From: Microbacterium sp. W4I20
GTDB lineage: Bacteria > Actinomycetota > Actinomycetes > Actinomycetales > Microbacteriaceae
NCBI RefSeq assembly: GCF_030816505.1
Contig: NZ_JAUSYB010000001.1
Span: 3,286,001-3,350,000 of the forward strand
DNA length: 64,000 nt
Direction: 5' to 3'
The translations under genes and the position numbers were made by a program. The notes under the pieces are model-generated. The model did no database searches. It had not been told where the DNA came from and was given only the letters and a program-made list of their open reading frames with translations. Below, one piece after another: positions 41,830-50,652 of the stretch; position 1 is the first letter of the stretch; the number at the start of each line of letters is the position of its first letter.

Positions 41830-42297
41830 TCAGCGCGTGCCCCAGTTGTAGAGGTCTTTGTAGAGGCCGGCGTAGAGCAGGCTCTCGGTCTGCGCGACGC
41901 CGGGGATGGTGCGGATGCGGGTGGCGATGAGGTCGATGAGGTGCTCGTCGTCTTCGCAGACGGCTTCGACGAGGATGTCGAACGTGCCGAGCGTCACGAC
42001 GACGTAGGCGAGCTCGGTGATCTTCGTGAGCTCCTCGGCGATCTCGCGCGGGTCGCCCGAGACGCGGATGCCGATCATCGACATCCGGTGGAACCCGAGC
42101 TGCATCGGGTCGGTCACGGCGACGATCTGGATGATGCCCGCCTCGGTCATGCGCTGGACGCGCTGCCGGGCGGCCGCCTCGCTGAGCCCCACCTCGCGAC
42201 CGATCTCGGCGTACGGGCGGCGGCCGTCCTCCTGGAGGAGTTCGACGATCCGCTTGGAGATGTCGTCCAGTGCCGGCTGGGCGGGCTTCGTGCTCAT
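41830..42297 (-). CDS. Lrp/AsnC family transcriptional regulator
   Basis: A 155-residue feast/famine regulator. The N-terminal HTH is DISKRIVELLQEDGRRPYAEIG with REVGLSEAAARQRVQRM, and the RAM ligand-binding domain follows (TLGTFDILVEAVCEDDEHLIDLI). It sits between the FAD oxidase (same strand, 59 bases downstream) and the divergent aldehyde dehydrogenase, so it probably controls both. CAATAT six bases before its ATG indicates a leaderless message. The effector may be an amino acid or amine. Confidence 0.92.
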   Translation of the reverse strand: MSTKPAQPALDDISKRIVELLQEDGRRPYAEIGREVGLSEAAARQRVQRMTEAGIIQIVAVTDPMQLGFHRMSMIGIRVSGDPREIAEELTKITELAYVVVTLGTFDILVEAVCEDDEHLIDLIATRIRTIPGVAQTESLLYAGLYKDLYNWGTR

Positions 42298-42396
42298 GGG
42301 TCGATATTGTCAGGAGCAACGGCGGCACGCAACTGAATCCGTCGTCCCAGCCATCTTGATCTTCCGATTTCGTGGTCGTGTCGTTACGATGACGCC

Positions 42397-43848
42397 ATGT
42401 CCTCTGATCTGCTCAAGACCTCAGCGCCGCTGCAGAACTTCATCGGCGGGCGCTTCGTGTCCGCGAACGGCAAGGAGCGGATGTCGCTCGTCGACCCGGT
42501 CACCGAGGAGACCTACGGCGAGATCCCGCTGTCGGATGCCGCCGATGTCGATGCGGCCTATGCCGCAGCATCCGCCGCCTTCCCGGCCTGGCGCGACACG
42601 ACTCCCGCCGATCGCCAGCTCGCGCTCTTCCGCATCGCCGATGAGATGGCGGCGCGGGCCGAGGAGTTCGCCGACCTCGAGTCGCAGGACACGGGTAAGC
42701 CGCGCGCGACGCTCGTGGCCGACGAGATCATGCAATCGGTCGACCAGCTGCGGTTCTTCGCCGGAGCGGCCCGCAGCCTCGAGGGTCGGGCCGCGGGGGA
42801 GTACCTCGCCGGGCACACGTCCTTCGTGCGGCGGGAGCCGGTCGGTGTGATCGGGCAGGTGACGCCGTGGAACTATCCGCTCAACATGGCGGTGTGGAAG
42901 ATCGCGCCCGCGCTCGCCGCCGGCAACACCGTGGTGCTGAAGCCCGCCGAGTCGACGCCGCTCACCACGCTGCTGCTGGCCGAGATCGTCGCGCTGCACA
43001 CCCCGGTCGGTGTGTTGAACGTCGTGCTGGGTGCGCGCGACACAGGGGTCGCGCTGGTGGAGCATCCGACACCGCAGATGGTGGCCATCACGGGTTCGGT
43101 GCGCGCGGGGATGGCGGTGGCGCGGTCCGCGGCGAACGACGTCAAGCGGGTGCACCTCGAGCTCGGCGGCAAGGCGCCGGCGATCGTGTTCCCCGACGCA
43201 TCGGTCGAGAAGGCGGCGGCGGGCATCGTGAACGCCGCGTTCTTCAACGCCGGACAGGACTGCACCGCGGCGACCCGGGTGCTCGTGCACTCGTCGATCC
43301 ATGACGAGGTCGTCGCGGCGCTGGTCGCGCGGACTCGGTCCGACGCTCGTACCGGAGGACCGGCCGAGGAGGGCGTGCTCTACGGCCCGCTGTCGAGCGC
43401 CGCGCAGCTGGAGCAGGTGTCGGGGTTCGTGGAGCGACTCCCGGCGCACGCGACGATCGAGACCGGCGGGCGGCGGCAGGGCGAGCGCGGCTACTTCTTC
43501 GAGGCGACGATCGTCTCGGGGCTGCGTCAGGACGACGAGGCCGTGCAGGGAGAGATCTTCGGACCGGTGCTGACCGTGCAGAGCTTCGAATCGGATGCCG
43601 AGGCGCTGGCGATGGCGAACGACGTGCCGTATGCCCTGGCATCCTCGGTCTGGACGGCCGACCACGCGCGAGCGATGCGGTTCTCGCGCCACCTCGACTT
43701 CGGCTGCGTGTGGATCAACACGCACATCCCGTTCGTGTCGGACATGCCGCACGGCGGGTTCAAGCACTCGGGGTACGGCAAGGACCTCTCGCAGTACGGC
43801 TTCGACGACTACACGCGCATCAAGCACGTGATGACGGCGCTCGACTGA
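42397..43848 (+). CDS. Aldehyde dehydrogenase, gamma-aminobutyraldehyde dehydrogenase-like
   Basis: A 483-residue NAD(P)+-dependent aldehyde dehydrogenase. GQVTPWNYPLNMAVWKIAPAL, LELGGKAPAIVFPDA (catalytic Glu) and NAGQDCTAATRVLV (catalytic Cys) are intact. The GQDCTA Cys context and DMPHGGFKHSGYGKDLS end are common in 4-aminobutyraldehyde and betaine-aldehyde-type enzymes. TACGAT (42385-42390) six bases before the ATG implies leaderless transcription. Divergent from the AsnC regulator and amine oxidase, it fits the second step of putrescine or related amine breakdown. Confidence 0.9.
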   Translation: MSSDLLKTSAPLQNFIGGRFVSANGKERMSLVDPVTEETYGEIPLSDAADVDAAYAAASAAFPAWRDTTPADRQLALFRIADEMAARAEEFADLESQDTGKPRATLVADEIMQSVDQLRFFAGAARSLEGRAAGEYLAGHTSFVRREPVGVIGQVTPWNYPLNMAVWKIAPALAAGNTVVLKPAESTPLTTLLLAEIVALHTPVGVLNVVLGARDTGVALVEHPTPQMVAITGSVRAGMAVARSAANDVKRVHLELGGKAPAIVFPDASVEKAAAGIVNAAFFNAGQDCTAATRVLVHSSIHDEVVAALVARTRSDARTGGPAEEGVLYGPLSSAAQLEQVSGFVERLPAHATIETGGRRQGERGYFFEATIVSGLRQDDEAVQGEIFGPVLTVQSFESDAEALAMANDVPYALASSVWTADHARAMRFSRHLDFGCVWINTHIPFVSDMPHGGFKHSGYGKDLSQYGFDDYTRIKHVMTALD

Positions 43849-43877
43849 CGCGGGGGTGCCCGGGACTTTCCGGTGAC

Positions 43878-43910
43878 TGACCGAGGGAGCGAAGCGACCG
43901 AGACGAAATG
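43878..43910 (+). repeat. Diverged copy of the GAGCGAGCGGAGCGAGACGA repeat family
   Basis: TGACCGAGGGAGCGAAGCG followed by ACCGAGACGAAA, between the aldehyde dehydrogenase stop and the end of the GNAT pseudogene. Confidence 0.5.
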
Positions 43911-43915
43911 CGCCG

Positions 43916-44450
43916 TCAGAGCGTGAGCTGCTTCACGCGGCGGTGCTCCTGCAGTGTGAGCCCCGGGCGCTCCTCGACCTTCGTCGCGCCGTCGAGCTCC
44001 CAACCCTGGCGCGCGTAGAACGCGTCCGCGCGGTCGTTTCCGTCGAGCACCCAGAGGTATGCGCGGGTGTGGCCGGCTTCGGCGATCCGCTTCTCCGCGG
44101 CAGTGAGGAGGGCGTGACCGACGCCGGTCGACCACGCCTCGGGATCGGCGTAGATGCCGTAGACCTCGCCATCGGCCGCGCCGTCGTCGTCGCGGCCTGA
44201 TCCGAAGGAGGCCCAGCCGAGGATCTGCCCGTCGCGCACGGCGACGTGGATGCCGAGCCCGGTGGGCAGCGGCTCGGCGATGAAGCGGCGCCAGTTGGCG
44301 GCGCGTTCCGGGATCGAGAGGGCGTCGAGGACCGAGGACCTCTTGGGCGATGAGGCCGCGGTACGCCGCCTGCCAGGAGCGCACGTGGATCGAGGCGACC
44401 GCGTCGGCATCGTCGACTCGGCCGTCGCGCACTTCGAGAGGGGCTGTCAT
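43916..44450 (-). pseudogene. GNAT acetyltransferase broken by a 7-bp tandem duplication
   Basis: The N-terminal third reads MTAPLEVRDGRVDDADAVA and ends ...GLIAQEVL in one frame; the rest, DALSIPERAANWRRFIAEPL to the C-terminus, lies in another. At the join GAGGACC occurs twice in a row (44327-44333, 44334-44340). Removing one copy restores a continuous 175-residue GNAT with the CoA loop region YADPEAWSTGVGHALLTAAE and RADAFYARQGWEL. A TAGGCT hexamer lies six bases before the ATG, so the promoter looks intact. The lesion may be recent, reversible by slippage, or an assembly error. Confidence 0.82.
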
Positions 44451-44572
44451 CGAGCCAGCCTAGTGAGGGCGCGGGAGTGTGTGCGAGTTATGTTTCGCCG
44501 TGTTCTGTGCAGGGAAGGTCGCGGATTCAGGAGTATCGGAATATTGCTCTGAACTGCGGATTATCGGGTCTT

Positions 44573-44602
44573 AATGTCGGTGGCCCTCCGTTGAATAGAG
44601 GT
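44573..44602 (+). promoter_or_regulatory. Conserved leader of the second DUF222-HNH gene
   Basis: AATGTCGGTGGCCC (44573-44586) then GTTGAATAGAGGT and the ATG, nearly the same as at 6537-6567. Conservation in a non-coding stretch at two loci 38 kb apart suggests function or recent common origin. Confidence 0.55.
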
Positions 44603-46138
44603 ATGAACAGCACCGCGGGCATCTTCGATCAGGTCGTCTCCGACCTGCGTGAGGTGTTGCGTGCGGACTCGATTCGGCTGTCGACGGATGCCGAGAAGAT
44701 GGACCTTCTGCGGGCCGCGGGCGAGGCGCAGCGGCTGGTCGATGCGCTGGTGGTGGAGACGGTCGCATCGACGCGCGCGGAGTTCCCCCGCGGGTTCGGA
44801 TGCGTGTCGATGAACGAGCTGCTGCAGCGGGTGCTGCGCGCCGATGCCGCGGGTGCCGGGCGCGTGGTGCGGGCGGCGAAGATCGTGCACAGGGACACGG
44901 AGTTGACCTCGGGGGCACCGCTGCCCGCCTGGTGGCCGCAGATGTGCGAGGCGCTGCTCGACGGGGTCGTCGGCATCGCGGGGCTGCTGGCGGCGACGGG
45001 GCTGATCGATCAGGCCGGGAGGCGGATCAGCCCGGAGGACCGGCTGCAGGCGGATGCCGCGTTGGCCGCCTATGCGCGCGGCGTTGTCGACGAGGACGAG
45101 ACTGCAGTAGCGGACGTGGATGCCGGTGTCGATGACGATGCCGGTGTCGATGACGATGGCGATGCAGACGTCAGTGATGACCGCGATGCCGCGCCGCCGG
45201 CGACGCCGGAGGATCTGCGGTTCCGGGCGCAGCTGATCCTGGCGTACCTCGACCCCGACGGCGCGAAGCCCGCCGAGGATGTCGCCATGCGCACGCGCGG
45301 GGTGACTCTCGGACGGGAGAAGGACGGTGTGATCCCGATCCGGGGCCACCTGCTTCCGGAACTCGCAGGGCAGATGAAGGCCGGGTGGGACGCCTATCTG
45401 AATCCGAAGGTGGACGGTCCGCCGATGCCGGGGGTGGCGTTCCGCCCCACGGAGGAATGCGAAGGATCGGGTTCGCAAGCTGCGTCGGCGGATGGCGAGC
45501 CGGGAGATGATTCGTCTCTGCCGAGCGGTGACTCGAGCGGCATGGTCGACACCCGCACGCGGGCCCAGAAGCAGCACGACGCGCTCGCCGCGATGCTCGG
45601 CATCGCCGCCCGACACGACGAGATGCCCCGGCTCGGCGGCGCTGCTCCCACCCTGCTCGTGACCGTCACCGCCGAGGACTATGCGACCGGGCGCGGCTGG
45701 GCGCATGTCGCCGGCGTCGACACTCCGGTCTCGGTGGGCGTCGCGCGGCACGCGGCCTGCGGCGGCTCGGTGCAGCGGGTGCTGTTCGATCCCGAGGGCC
45801 GCATCATCGGCATCGGCGCGACCGATCGGATCTTCACCGTCCACCAACGCCGCGCCATCATGCAGCGCGACCGGGAGTGCCTGATCCCCGGGTGTCACGT
45901 ACCTGCGTCGTGGTGTGAGATCCATCACGTGACCGAGCACGCGAGGGGCGGCCCGACCCACACCGACAACGGCGTCACCCTGTGCTGGCACCACCATCGC
46001 ACCCTCGACGATTCGGGGTGGGAGATCCGCATGCAGAACGGCATCCCACAGGTGCGCGGCCCCGGCTGGTGGGATCCGCACCGACGCTGGCGTACGCCGG
46101 GGCACATCCTCGCCAGCGTCCGCCGCAGGGCGGGATGA
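44603..46138 (+). CDS. DUF222 / HNH endonuclease family protein, copy 2
   Basis: A 511-residue paralogue of the gene at 6568. It starts MNSTAGIFDQVVSDLREVL, keeps the DUF222 core (ELLQRVLRADAAGAGRV), and has an acidic Asp/Val-rich linker with a short repeat (DAGVDDDAGVDDDGD, about residues 170-190). The HNH domain RECLIPGCHVPASWCEIHHV and HTDNGVTLCWHHH is almost identical to copy 1, including the GGPTHTDNG stretch. ATG 44603 follows the conserved leader; upstream in-frame starts give an unrelated extension. The role of these multicopy presumed nucleases is unknown. Confidence 0.92.
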   Translation: MNSTAGIFDQVVSDLREVLRADSIRLSTDAEKMDLLRAAGEAQRLVDALVVETVASTRAEFPRGFGCVSMNELLQRVLRADAAGAGRVVRAAKIVHRDTELTSGAPLPAWWPQMCEALLDGVVGIAGLLAATGLIDQAGRRISPEDRLQADAALAAYARGVVDEDETAVADVDAGVDDDAGVDDDGDADVSDDRDAAPPATPEDLRFRAQLILAYLDPDGAKPAEDVAMRTRGVTLGREKDGVIPIRGHLLPELAGQMKAGWDAYLNPKVDGPPMPGVAFRPTEECEGSGSQAASADGEPGDDSSLPSGDSSGMVDTRTRAQKQHDALAAMLGIAARHDEMPRLGGAAPTLLVTVTAEDYATGRGWAHVAGVDTPVSVGVARHAACGGSVQRVLFDPEGRIIGIGATDRIFTVHQRRAIMQRDRECLIPGCHVPASWCEIHHVTEHARGGPTHTDNGVTLCWHHHRTLDDSGWEIRMQNGIPQVRGPGWWDPHRRWRTPGHILASVRRRAG

Positions 46139-46190
46139 GCGGCCGCGCAGCATTAGCGTCAGGCGCGGCGCTCGTCACGGTCTTGTGTGT

Positions 46191-46805
46191 CTACGGCGTG
46201 AGCGACGTGATCCACGGGTGTCCTGGGTGCGCTGTCCCCAACGCGGCCCGAAGCCAGCGAGCAGCTCCCGCGTCCAGCAGAGGGCTCGCAGTCTCGAAGT
46301 CCTCCTGATCCTGCGGGCGCAGACCGGGAGCCTTGTGCAGCAGCTGAATCTCCGGCCGCAGATACCGCACGCCTTCGTGTTCCCGGAGGACGCGGCTGAA
46401 GGGGAGGGTGATCCTCGGATCGCGCTTGTACGTCCAGAGTTCCTCCGTGGCATCCATGAGGATGACGTCGTACTCCCACGGATCCGCACCGCTCCTGCGC
46501 AACCACAGATTGCTGCACGTCGGCGAGATCGTCGGGTCTTCACCGACCAACGGCGTCAACGTGCCCCGGTCTGCGGCCCAGAGGTCCCACTCGTCCTCGA
46601 GATGATCGAGCAGAGCTGCCGCGTCCACACGCGGGATGCTGGGGTCGATGTCGCCGTGCGGGCGGGAACGGCCGGTGAAGGCTTCGATCGCCCAACCGCC
46701 CGCGATCCACCAGCGGTCGGCATAACCGGTGAACAGATCGACGACGTCTCCGGGTTTGCGCGGACGCCAAGGACCGTAGAGACGGACGATCTCGTCATGA
46801 TCCAT
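46191..46805 (-). CDS. Nucleotidyltransferase-like protein (aminoglycoside nucleotidyltransferase fold)
   Basis: A 204-residue protein with the minimal nucleotidyltransferase core AGGWAIEAFTGRSRPHGDID, where the acidic pair after HGD would bind metal, and DPWEYDVILMDATEEL later. This resembles the AadB/LinB and DUF4111-like group that adenylates aminoglycosides or lincosamides, but most chromosomal members have no proven resistance role. ATG 46805 begins MDHDEIVRLYGPW; a TACGGT hexamer lies seven bases upstream on the minus strand. It stands alone, divergent from the ROK regulator. Confidence 0.78.
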   Translation of the reverse strand: MDHDEIVRLYGPWRPRKPGDVVDLFTGYADRWWIAGGWAIEAFTGRSRPHGDIDPSIPRVDAAALLDHLEDEWDLWAADRGTLTPLVGEDPTISPTCSNLWLRRSGADPWEYDVILMDATEELWTYKRDPRITLPFSRVLREHEGVRYLRPEIQLLHKAPGLRPQDQEDFETASPLLDAGAARWLRAALGTAHPGHPWITSLTP

Positions 46806-46919
46806 GAAAGACACCGTACGTTCCACAGCACCGGCACTGCCAGAAGTCGTGACTCCTCCGGCCATCGACGGGTGCAACCCGATGTGGCATAGTGGGCGGG
46901 ACGCCGACCCAGGGATGAC

Positions 46920-48095
46920 ATGTCGAGACCACTCGCGGGGCCCCAGAGCCTGCTTCGCACACTCAACGGCCGGGCGATCCTCGAGGCTCTCGCACGCAGC
47001 GGCCCGCAGACCCGCACCGAACTCATGTCCGCCACCGGGCTCTCCCGCACCGCCGTGACACAGGTGCTCCGCATGCTCGACAGCGCGGGAGCCGTTGCCC
47101 CGGCAGGCGTCGACCGAGACACGCGAGGCCCCGCCGCCGGCCGGGTCGGACTGCACCCGCGCCTCGGGTTCGCCGCCGCCGTGCACGTCGATCACCACGC
47201 CGCCCACGTCGTGCTCGTCGACGCCACCGGAACCGTGCGCGCGGAACAGCACGCCGCCTTCCCGGGGGCCGGTGGCACAGGCGCGAACGGCGGAACCGCG
47301 GGAACCGGCGACCGCGTCGAGCACATCGCCGCGCTCATCGACAGCTGCCTCCGCGCACTGAGAGGTCCGCTGCGTGTCGCTGTCATCGGAGTCCCCGGCA
47401 TCGTCACCGCCGAGGGCGGCATCCGCGACGACCTCGGCCCCGACGGCGGCGCCTTCCGCACCGCCCTCTCCGACGCACTCGGATGCGCCGTCCGGGTGGA
47501 GAACGACGTCAACCTCGCAGCCCTCGCCGAACTCACGGCCGGAGCGGGCGGCGACCTCGCCAGCTTCGCGCTCCTGCACCTCGACGACGGGCTCGGAGCC
47601 GGCATCGTGCTGGACGGCACCCTGCATCGCGGATTCTCCGGAGTCGCCGGAGAAGTCGCGTACCTTCCGCAGACACCGCTCCCGATCGGCGCGCCGATCG
47701 TGAACGACGCGGTCGTCGGCGATCTGGCGCTCGGCCTCGGGCTCGACGTCGACGCCCCGCTCATCGACCACCTCACGGCAGCGGCCGGTGGCGACGCAGC
47801 AGCCCAGGAGCTCGTCGCCGAAGTCGGCCGGCGCATCGTGCTCATCGCCGGCAGCGTGGGGCTGGTGCTCGACCCGGAAGCCTTCATCCTCGGCGGCGAC
47901 GCCGTGCACCCACTGCTCGTCGAAGCCATCGAGCGCGTCGCGGCCGAGTACGCCGCCCAGCTCCCGCTCCGGTTCCTCGTCTCGTCGTTCGGGCCGGAGG
48001 CGCCCCTCGTCGGTGCCGTGGGGGAGGCGGCATCCGGTCTTCGCGCCGTGCTGTTCACCAGCATCCTCAGCCCTCTGACGAAGCCCACCCGCTGA
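46920..48095 (+). CDS. ROK family transcriptional regulator
   Basis: A 391-residue ROK repressor: N-terminal winged helix (RTELMSATGLSRTAVTQVLRML) and a sugar-kinase-like domain (HVDHHAAHVVLVDATG, LGCAVRVENDVNLAAL, LDDGLGAGIVLDGTLHRGFSGVAGEVAY). The kinase catalytic Asp in END is present, but HTH-containing members generally regulate. It heads a plus-strand block with a ChbG-like deacetylase and a GPH sugar symporter, so it probably senses a disaccharide or amino sugar and controls the cluster. CATAGT at 46888 is a possible -10. Confidence 0.9.
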   Translation: MSRPLAGPQSLLRTLNGRAILEALARSGPQTRTELMSATGLSRTAVTQVLRMLDSAGAVAPAGVDRDTRGPAAGRVGLHPRLGFAAAVHVDHHAAHVVLVDATGTVRAEQHAAFPGAGGTGANGGTAGTGDRVEHIAALIDSCLRALRGPLRVAVIGVPGIVTAEGGIRDDLGPDGGAFRTALSDALGCAVRVENDVNLAALAELTAGAGGDLASFALLHLDDGLGAGIVLDGTLHRGFSGVAGEVAYLPQTPLPIGAPIVNDAVVGDLALGLGLDVDAPLIDHLTAAAGGDAAAQELVAEVGRRIVLIAGSVGLVLDPEAFILGGDAVHPLLVEAIERVAAEYAAQLPLRFLVSSFGPEAPLVGAVGEAASGLRAVLFTSILSPLTKPTR

Positions 48096-48113
48096 CCTCC
48101 GAAAGATCCGCCG

Positions 48114-49043
48114 ATGAGCACTCCGTCCGACCTCGCCGATCGCCTCGGACTCGCGCCCGGAGCGCGGGCGATCATCCTCAACGCCGACGACTTCGGCATG
48201 TGCCACGCGGCCAACACGGCCATCGTCGACCTGCTCACCGCCGGACGCATCGACTCGACCACGGTGATGGTGCCGTGCGCCTGGTCGCCGGAGGCGCTCG
48301 CATTCGCCGCGTCCCGCACCGACCTCGACGTCGGCGTGCACCTCGTCCTCACCAGTGAGTGGACCCGCTACCGCTGGCGCCCCCTGACCGGCACCGCGAC
48401 CACGCTCGTCGACGCCGACGGCTTCTTCCCCGCCGACGTCGCCGTCGTCGAACGCACCGCAGACGAAGCGGAGGTGGCAGCCGAGCTCGCCGCCCAGGTG
48501 CAGGCGGCGCTCGACGCCGGCGTCGACGTGACCCACCTCGACAACCACATGGGGTCGGTCTACGGCCTCCTCACCGGACGGGACTTCCTCCGGCCGGTGT
48601 TCGAGCTGGCCGCACGCCACGGGCTCCCGTTCCGTCTTCCGCGCATCATGGACGGGGTCGGTGCGGATGCCGCGCTGCAGGCCACCCTCCACGACGCGGC
48701 CGCCGCGGCCGACGCAGTCGGCGTCGAGATCATCGACCGGCTGTGGAGTCACCCGTTCGCGCTGCTCGGCGAGGGCACCCCCGCGGAGGAGACCTACGAG
48801 CAGGTGCGCGACGGCTTCATCGCCCTGCTGCGCGCCGTGCCCGCCGGCGTGACCGAGATCTACCTGCACCCGATGGTCGACGACGACGAACTGCGCGCGG
48901 CCGTCGACTACGGCGCGACGAAACGCGGCTACGAACTCCGACTGCTCGCCGATCCGGTCGTCCTGCAGGCGATCGAGGACGAAGCGCTCGTGCGGATCGG
49001 CTGGCGGGACCTGCGCGACCTGCAGCGGAGCAGCATCCGATGA
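48114..49043 (+). CDS. ChbG/HpnK (YdjC) family carbohydrate deacetylase
   Basis: A 309-residue metal-dependent deacetylase-like protein. ILNADDFGMCHAANTAIVDLL (metal-binding Asp), DVGVHLVLTSEW (His), and VTHLDNHMGSV (second His) are the family's active-site motifs. E. coli ChbG removes one acetyl group from chitooligosaccharides before hydrolysis. It starts 18 bases after the ROK regulator stop and its stop overlaps the symporter gene (ATGA). The substrate here is likely an N-acetylated di- or oligosaccharide imported by the coupled symporter. Confidence 0.9.
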   Translation: MSTPSDLADRLGLAPGARAIILNADDFGMCHAANTAIVDLLTAGRIDSTTVMVPCAWSPEALAFAASRTDLDVGVHLVLTSEWTRYRWRPLTGTATTLVDADGFFPADVAVVERTADEAEVAAELAAQVQAALDAGVDVTHLDNHMGSVYGLLTGRDFLRPVFELAARHGLPFRLPRIMDGVGADAALQATLHDAAAAADAVGVEIIDRLWSHPFALLGEGTPAEETYEQVRDGFIALLRAVPAGVTEIYLHPMVDDDELRAAVDYGATKRGYELRLLADPVVLQAIEDEALVRIGWRDLRDLQRSSIR

Positions 49044-50401
49044 CGTCAGCGGGCGAGGGGGCAGGCCGCGGGCTGCGCGAACATCTCCGCGATCGGCGGC
49101 TGGACACCGCACCGTCGCGGGCGCAGTCGATCGCCTTCGGAGCATCCGGGTTCCCGACCCAGCTGATGGCGCAGACGTTCTCGGCGTTCATCGTCTACTT
49201 CTACGTGTCGCATCTCGCGGTGCCGGCGGGCTGGGTGGCGGTCGCGATGATCGCGCACGGCATCCTGAACGCGGTACTCAATCCCGTCATCGGCGCACTC
49301 TCCGACCGGCTGCGCACGCCGTGGGGCCGGCGCATCCCGTGGATCGGTCTCGGCATCGTGCCCCTGGTCGTCGCGTTCGCGCTGGTCTGGATGCCGCCCG
49401 AGTTGCCGTCCGCGGGTCTCATCGTCTGGTTCCTCGTGGTCGTCGCCGTCTACGACGTCGCCTTCGTGGTGGTGGTGCTCAACATCTCGGCGCTGTTCCC
49501 CGAGATCTTCCGCACCACAGAGGAGCGCTCCCGCGGCAATGTGCCGCGGCAGATCTTCGCGATCCTCGGCATCGTGCTGGGAACTGCGGGCGCGCCCGCG
49601 CTCTACGACTCGATCGGCTGGCCCGGCATGGCGCTGGTGCTCGGCGGCGTCTGCCTGGCGCTGTTGGTCTGGTCGTTCCTCGGCGGCATGATCGAGCGTC
49701 GCGTGCCCGAGGCGGCATCCGGGGACACTCCCGCGACGATGCGGTGGCGCGATCAGCTGAGCTACACGTTCCGCAACCGAGCGTTCGTCCCCTATGTGCT
49801 GGGTTCGTTGTTCGTGCAGACCGCGGTGGCCGTGATCCTCGCCGCGATCCCGTTCTATGTGCGCTACTCGCTGGGCGCCGCCGAGGGGGAGGGCAGTCTG
49901 CTGCTCGGCGCGATCTTCGTCACCGCGGTCCCGTCGATCGTGCTGTGGAGCGCGGTCGTGCGGCGCACCAGCCCGCGGACCGCACTGCTGTGGAGCGTGG
50001 CCGTGTTCGGTGTCGCCGTGCTCGGCTACCTGGCGCCGTCGACCGTGCTCGGCGCCGCTCTGGTCGGGGTGGCGGTGGGTGTCGGTGTCGGCGGGCTGCT
50101 GCAGCTGCTCGAGGTGATGCTCGCGCAGATCATCGATGCGGATGCTGCGCGCACGGGCCACCGTCGGGAGGGCGCCTACTTCGGGGTGAACGGCTTCGTG
50201 GTGCGCGGTTCGGTCGTGCTGCAGGCGATCGTGGCTGCCTGGGTGCTGACGGCATCCGGTTTCGACGCCGCGCTCGGCGATGCCCAGCCGGATTCCGTCG
50301 ACGGCGGCATCCGTCTGATGCTCGCGGTGATCCCGCTGGGTTTCACCGCTCTCGCCTGGCTCTGCTTCTTCCTCTACCCCATCCGCACCCCCGACGCCTG
50401 A
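49040..50401 (+). CDS. GPH family sugar:cation symporter (MFS)
   Basis: A 453-residue 12-helix transporter of the glycoside-pentoside-hexuronide family (MelB type). The cytoplasmic loop GALSDRLRTPWGRRIPWI is the GPH signature, with NPVIGALSDR in helix 2 and AQIIDADAARTGHRREGAYFG in the C-terminal half. ATG 49040 overlaps the deacetylase stop. In the cluster it supplies the substrate for the ChbG-like enzyme. It ends before a structured 250-base spacer. Confidence 0.92.
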   Translation: MTSAGEGAGRGLREHLRDRRLDTAPSRAQSIAFGASGFPTQLMAQTFSAFIVYFYVSHLAVPAGWVAVAMIAHGILNAVLNPVIGALSDRLRTPWGRRIPWIGLGIVPLVVAFALVWMPPELPSAGLIVWFLVVVAVYDVAFVVVVLNISALFPEIFRTTEERSRGNVPRQIFAILGIVLGTAGAPALYDSIGWPGMALVLGGVCLALLVWSFLGGMIERRVPEAASGDTPATMRWRDQLSYTFRNRAFVPYVLGSLFVQTAVAVILAAIPFYVRYSLGAAEGEGSLLLGAIFVTAVPSIVLWSAVVRRTSPRTALLWSVAVFGVAVLGYLAPSTVLGAALVGVAVGVGVGGLLQLLEVMLAQIIDADAARTGHRREGAYFGVNGFVVRGSVVLQAIVAAWVLTASGFDAALGDAQPDSVDGGIRLMLAVIPLGFTALAWLCFFLYPIRTPDA

Positions 50402-50507
50402 CCCCCGCCCCGCCCCCGCGGCGATCGCACGCAGCCGGCGAGCGCAGCGAGCCGCTGCCTCCCTCCTTTGCCACACACCCCGGGGGAGTCGCACTCGACC
50501 GGAGCGT

Positions 50508-50606
50508 CGGGTGAGGGGATCGCGCCGATGCCGAGCATCGGGGAGGGGACCCGCTTGCGGGGAGGGGCGCCCCGCTCTGCGAGCAGCGGCGCGATCCCCT
50601 CACCCG
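50508..50606. terminator. Large stem-loop with 20-bp perfect arms between convergent operons
   Basis: CGGGTGAGGGGATCGCGCCG (50508-50527) is exactly complementary to 50587-50606. The 59-base loop can itself fold, with GCGGGG and CCCCGC about 50557-50575. It separates the convergent symporter and galE genes, so it may end transcription from both sides. Confidence 0.55.
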
Positions 50607-50652
50607 CCCCCGAGATAAACCCCAAGACCCAGCCCCAGCCCCAGACCCAGCC

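Noticed and set aside
46806-49145. Upstream extension of the nucleotidyltransferase frame on the minus strand
   Set aside because: It runs antisense through the ROK and deacetylase genes; the protein homology begins at the ATG at 46805.
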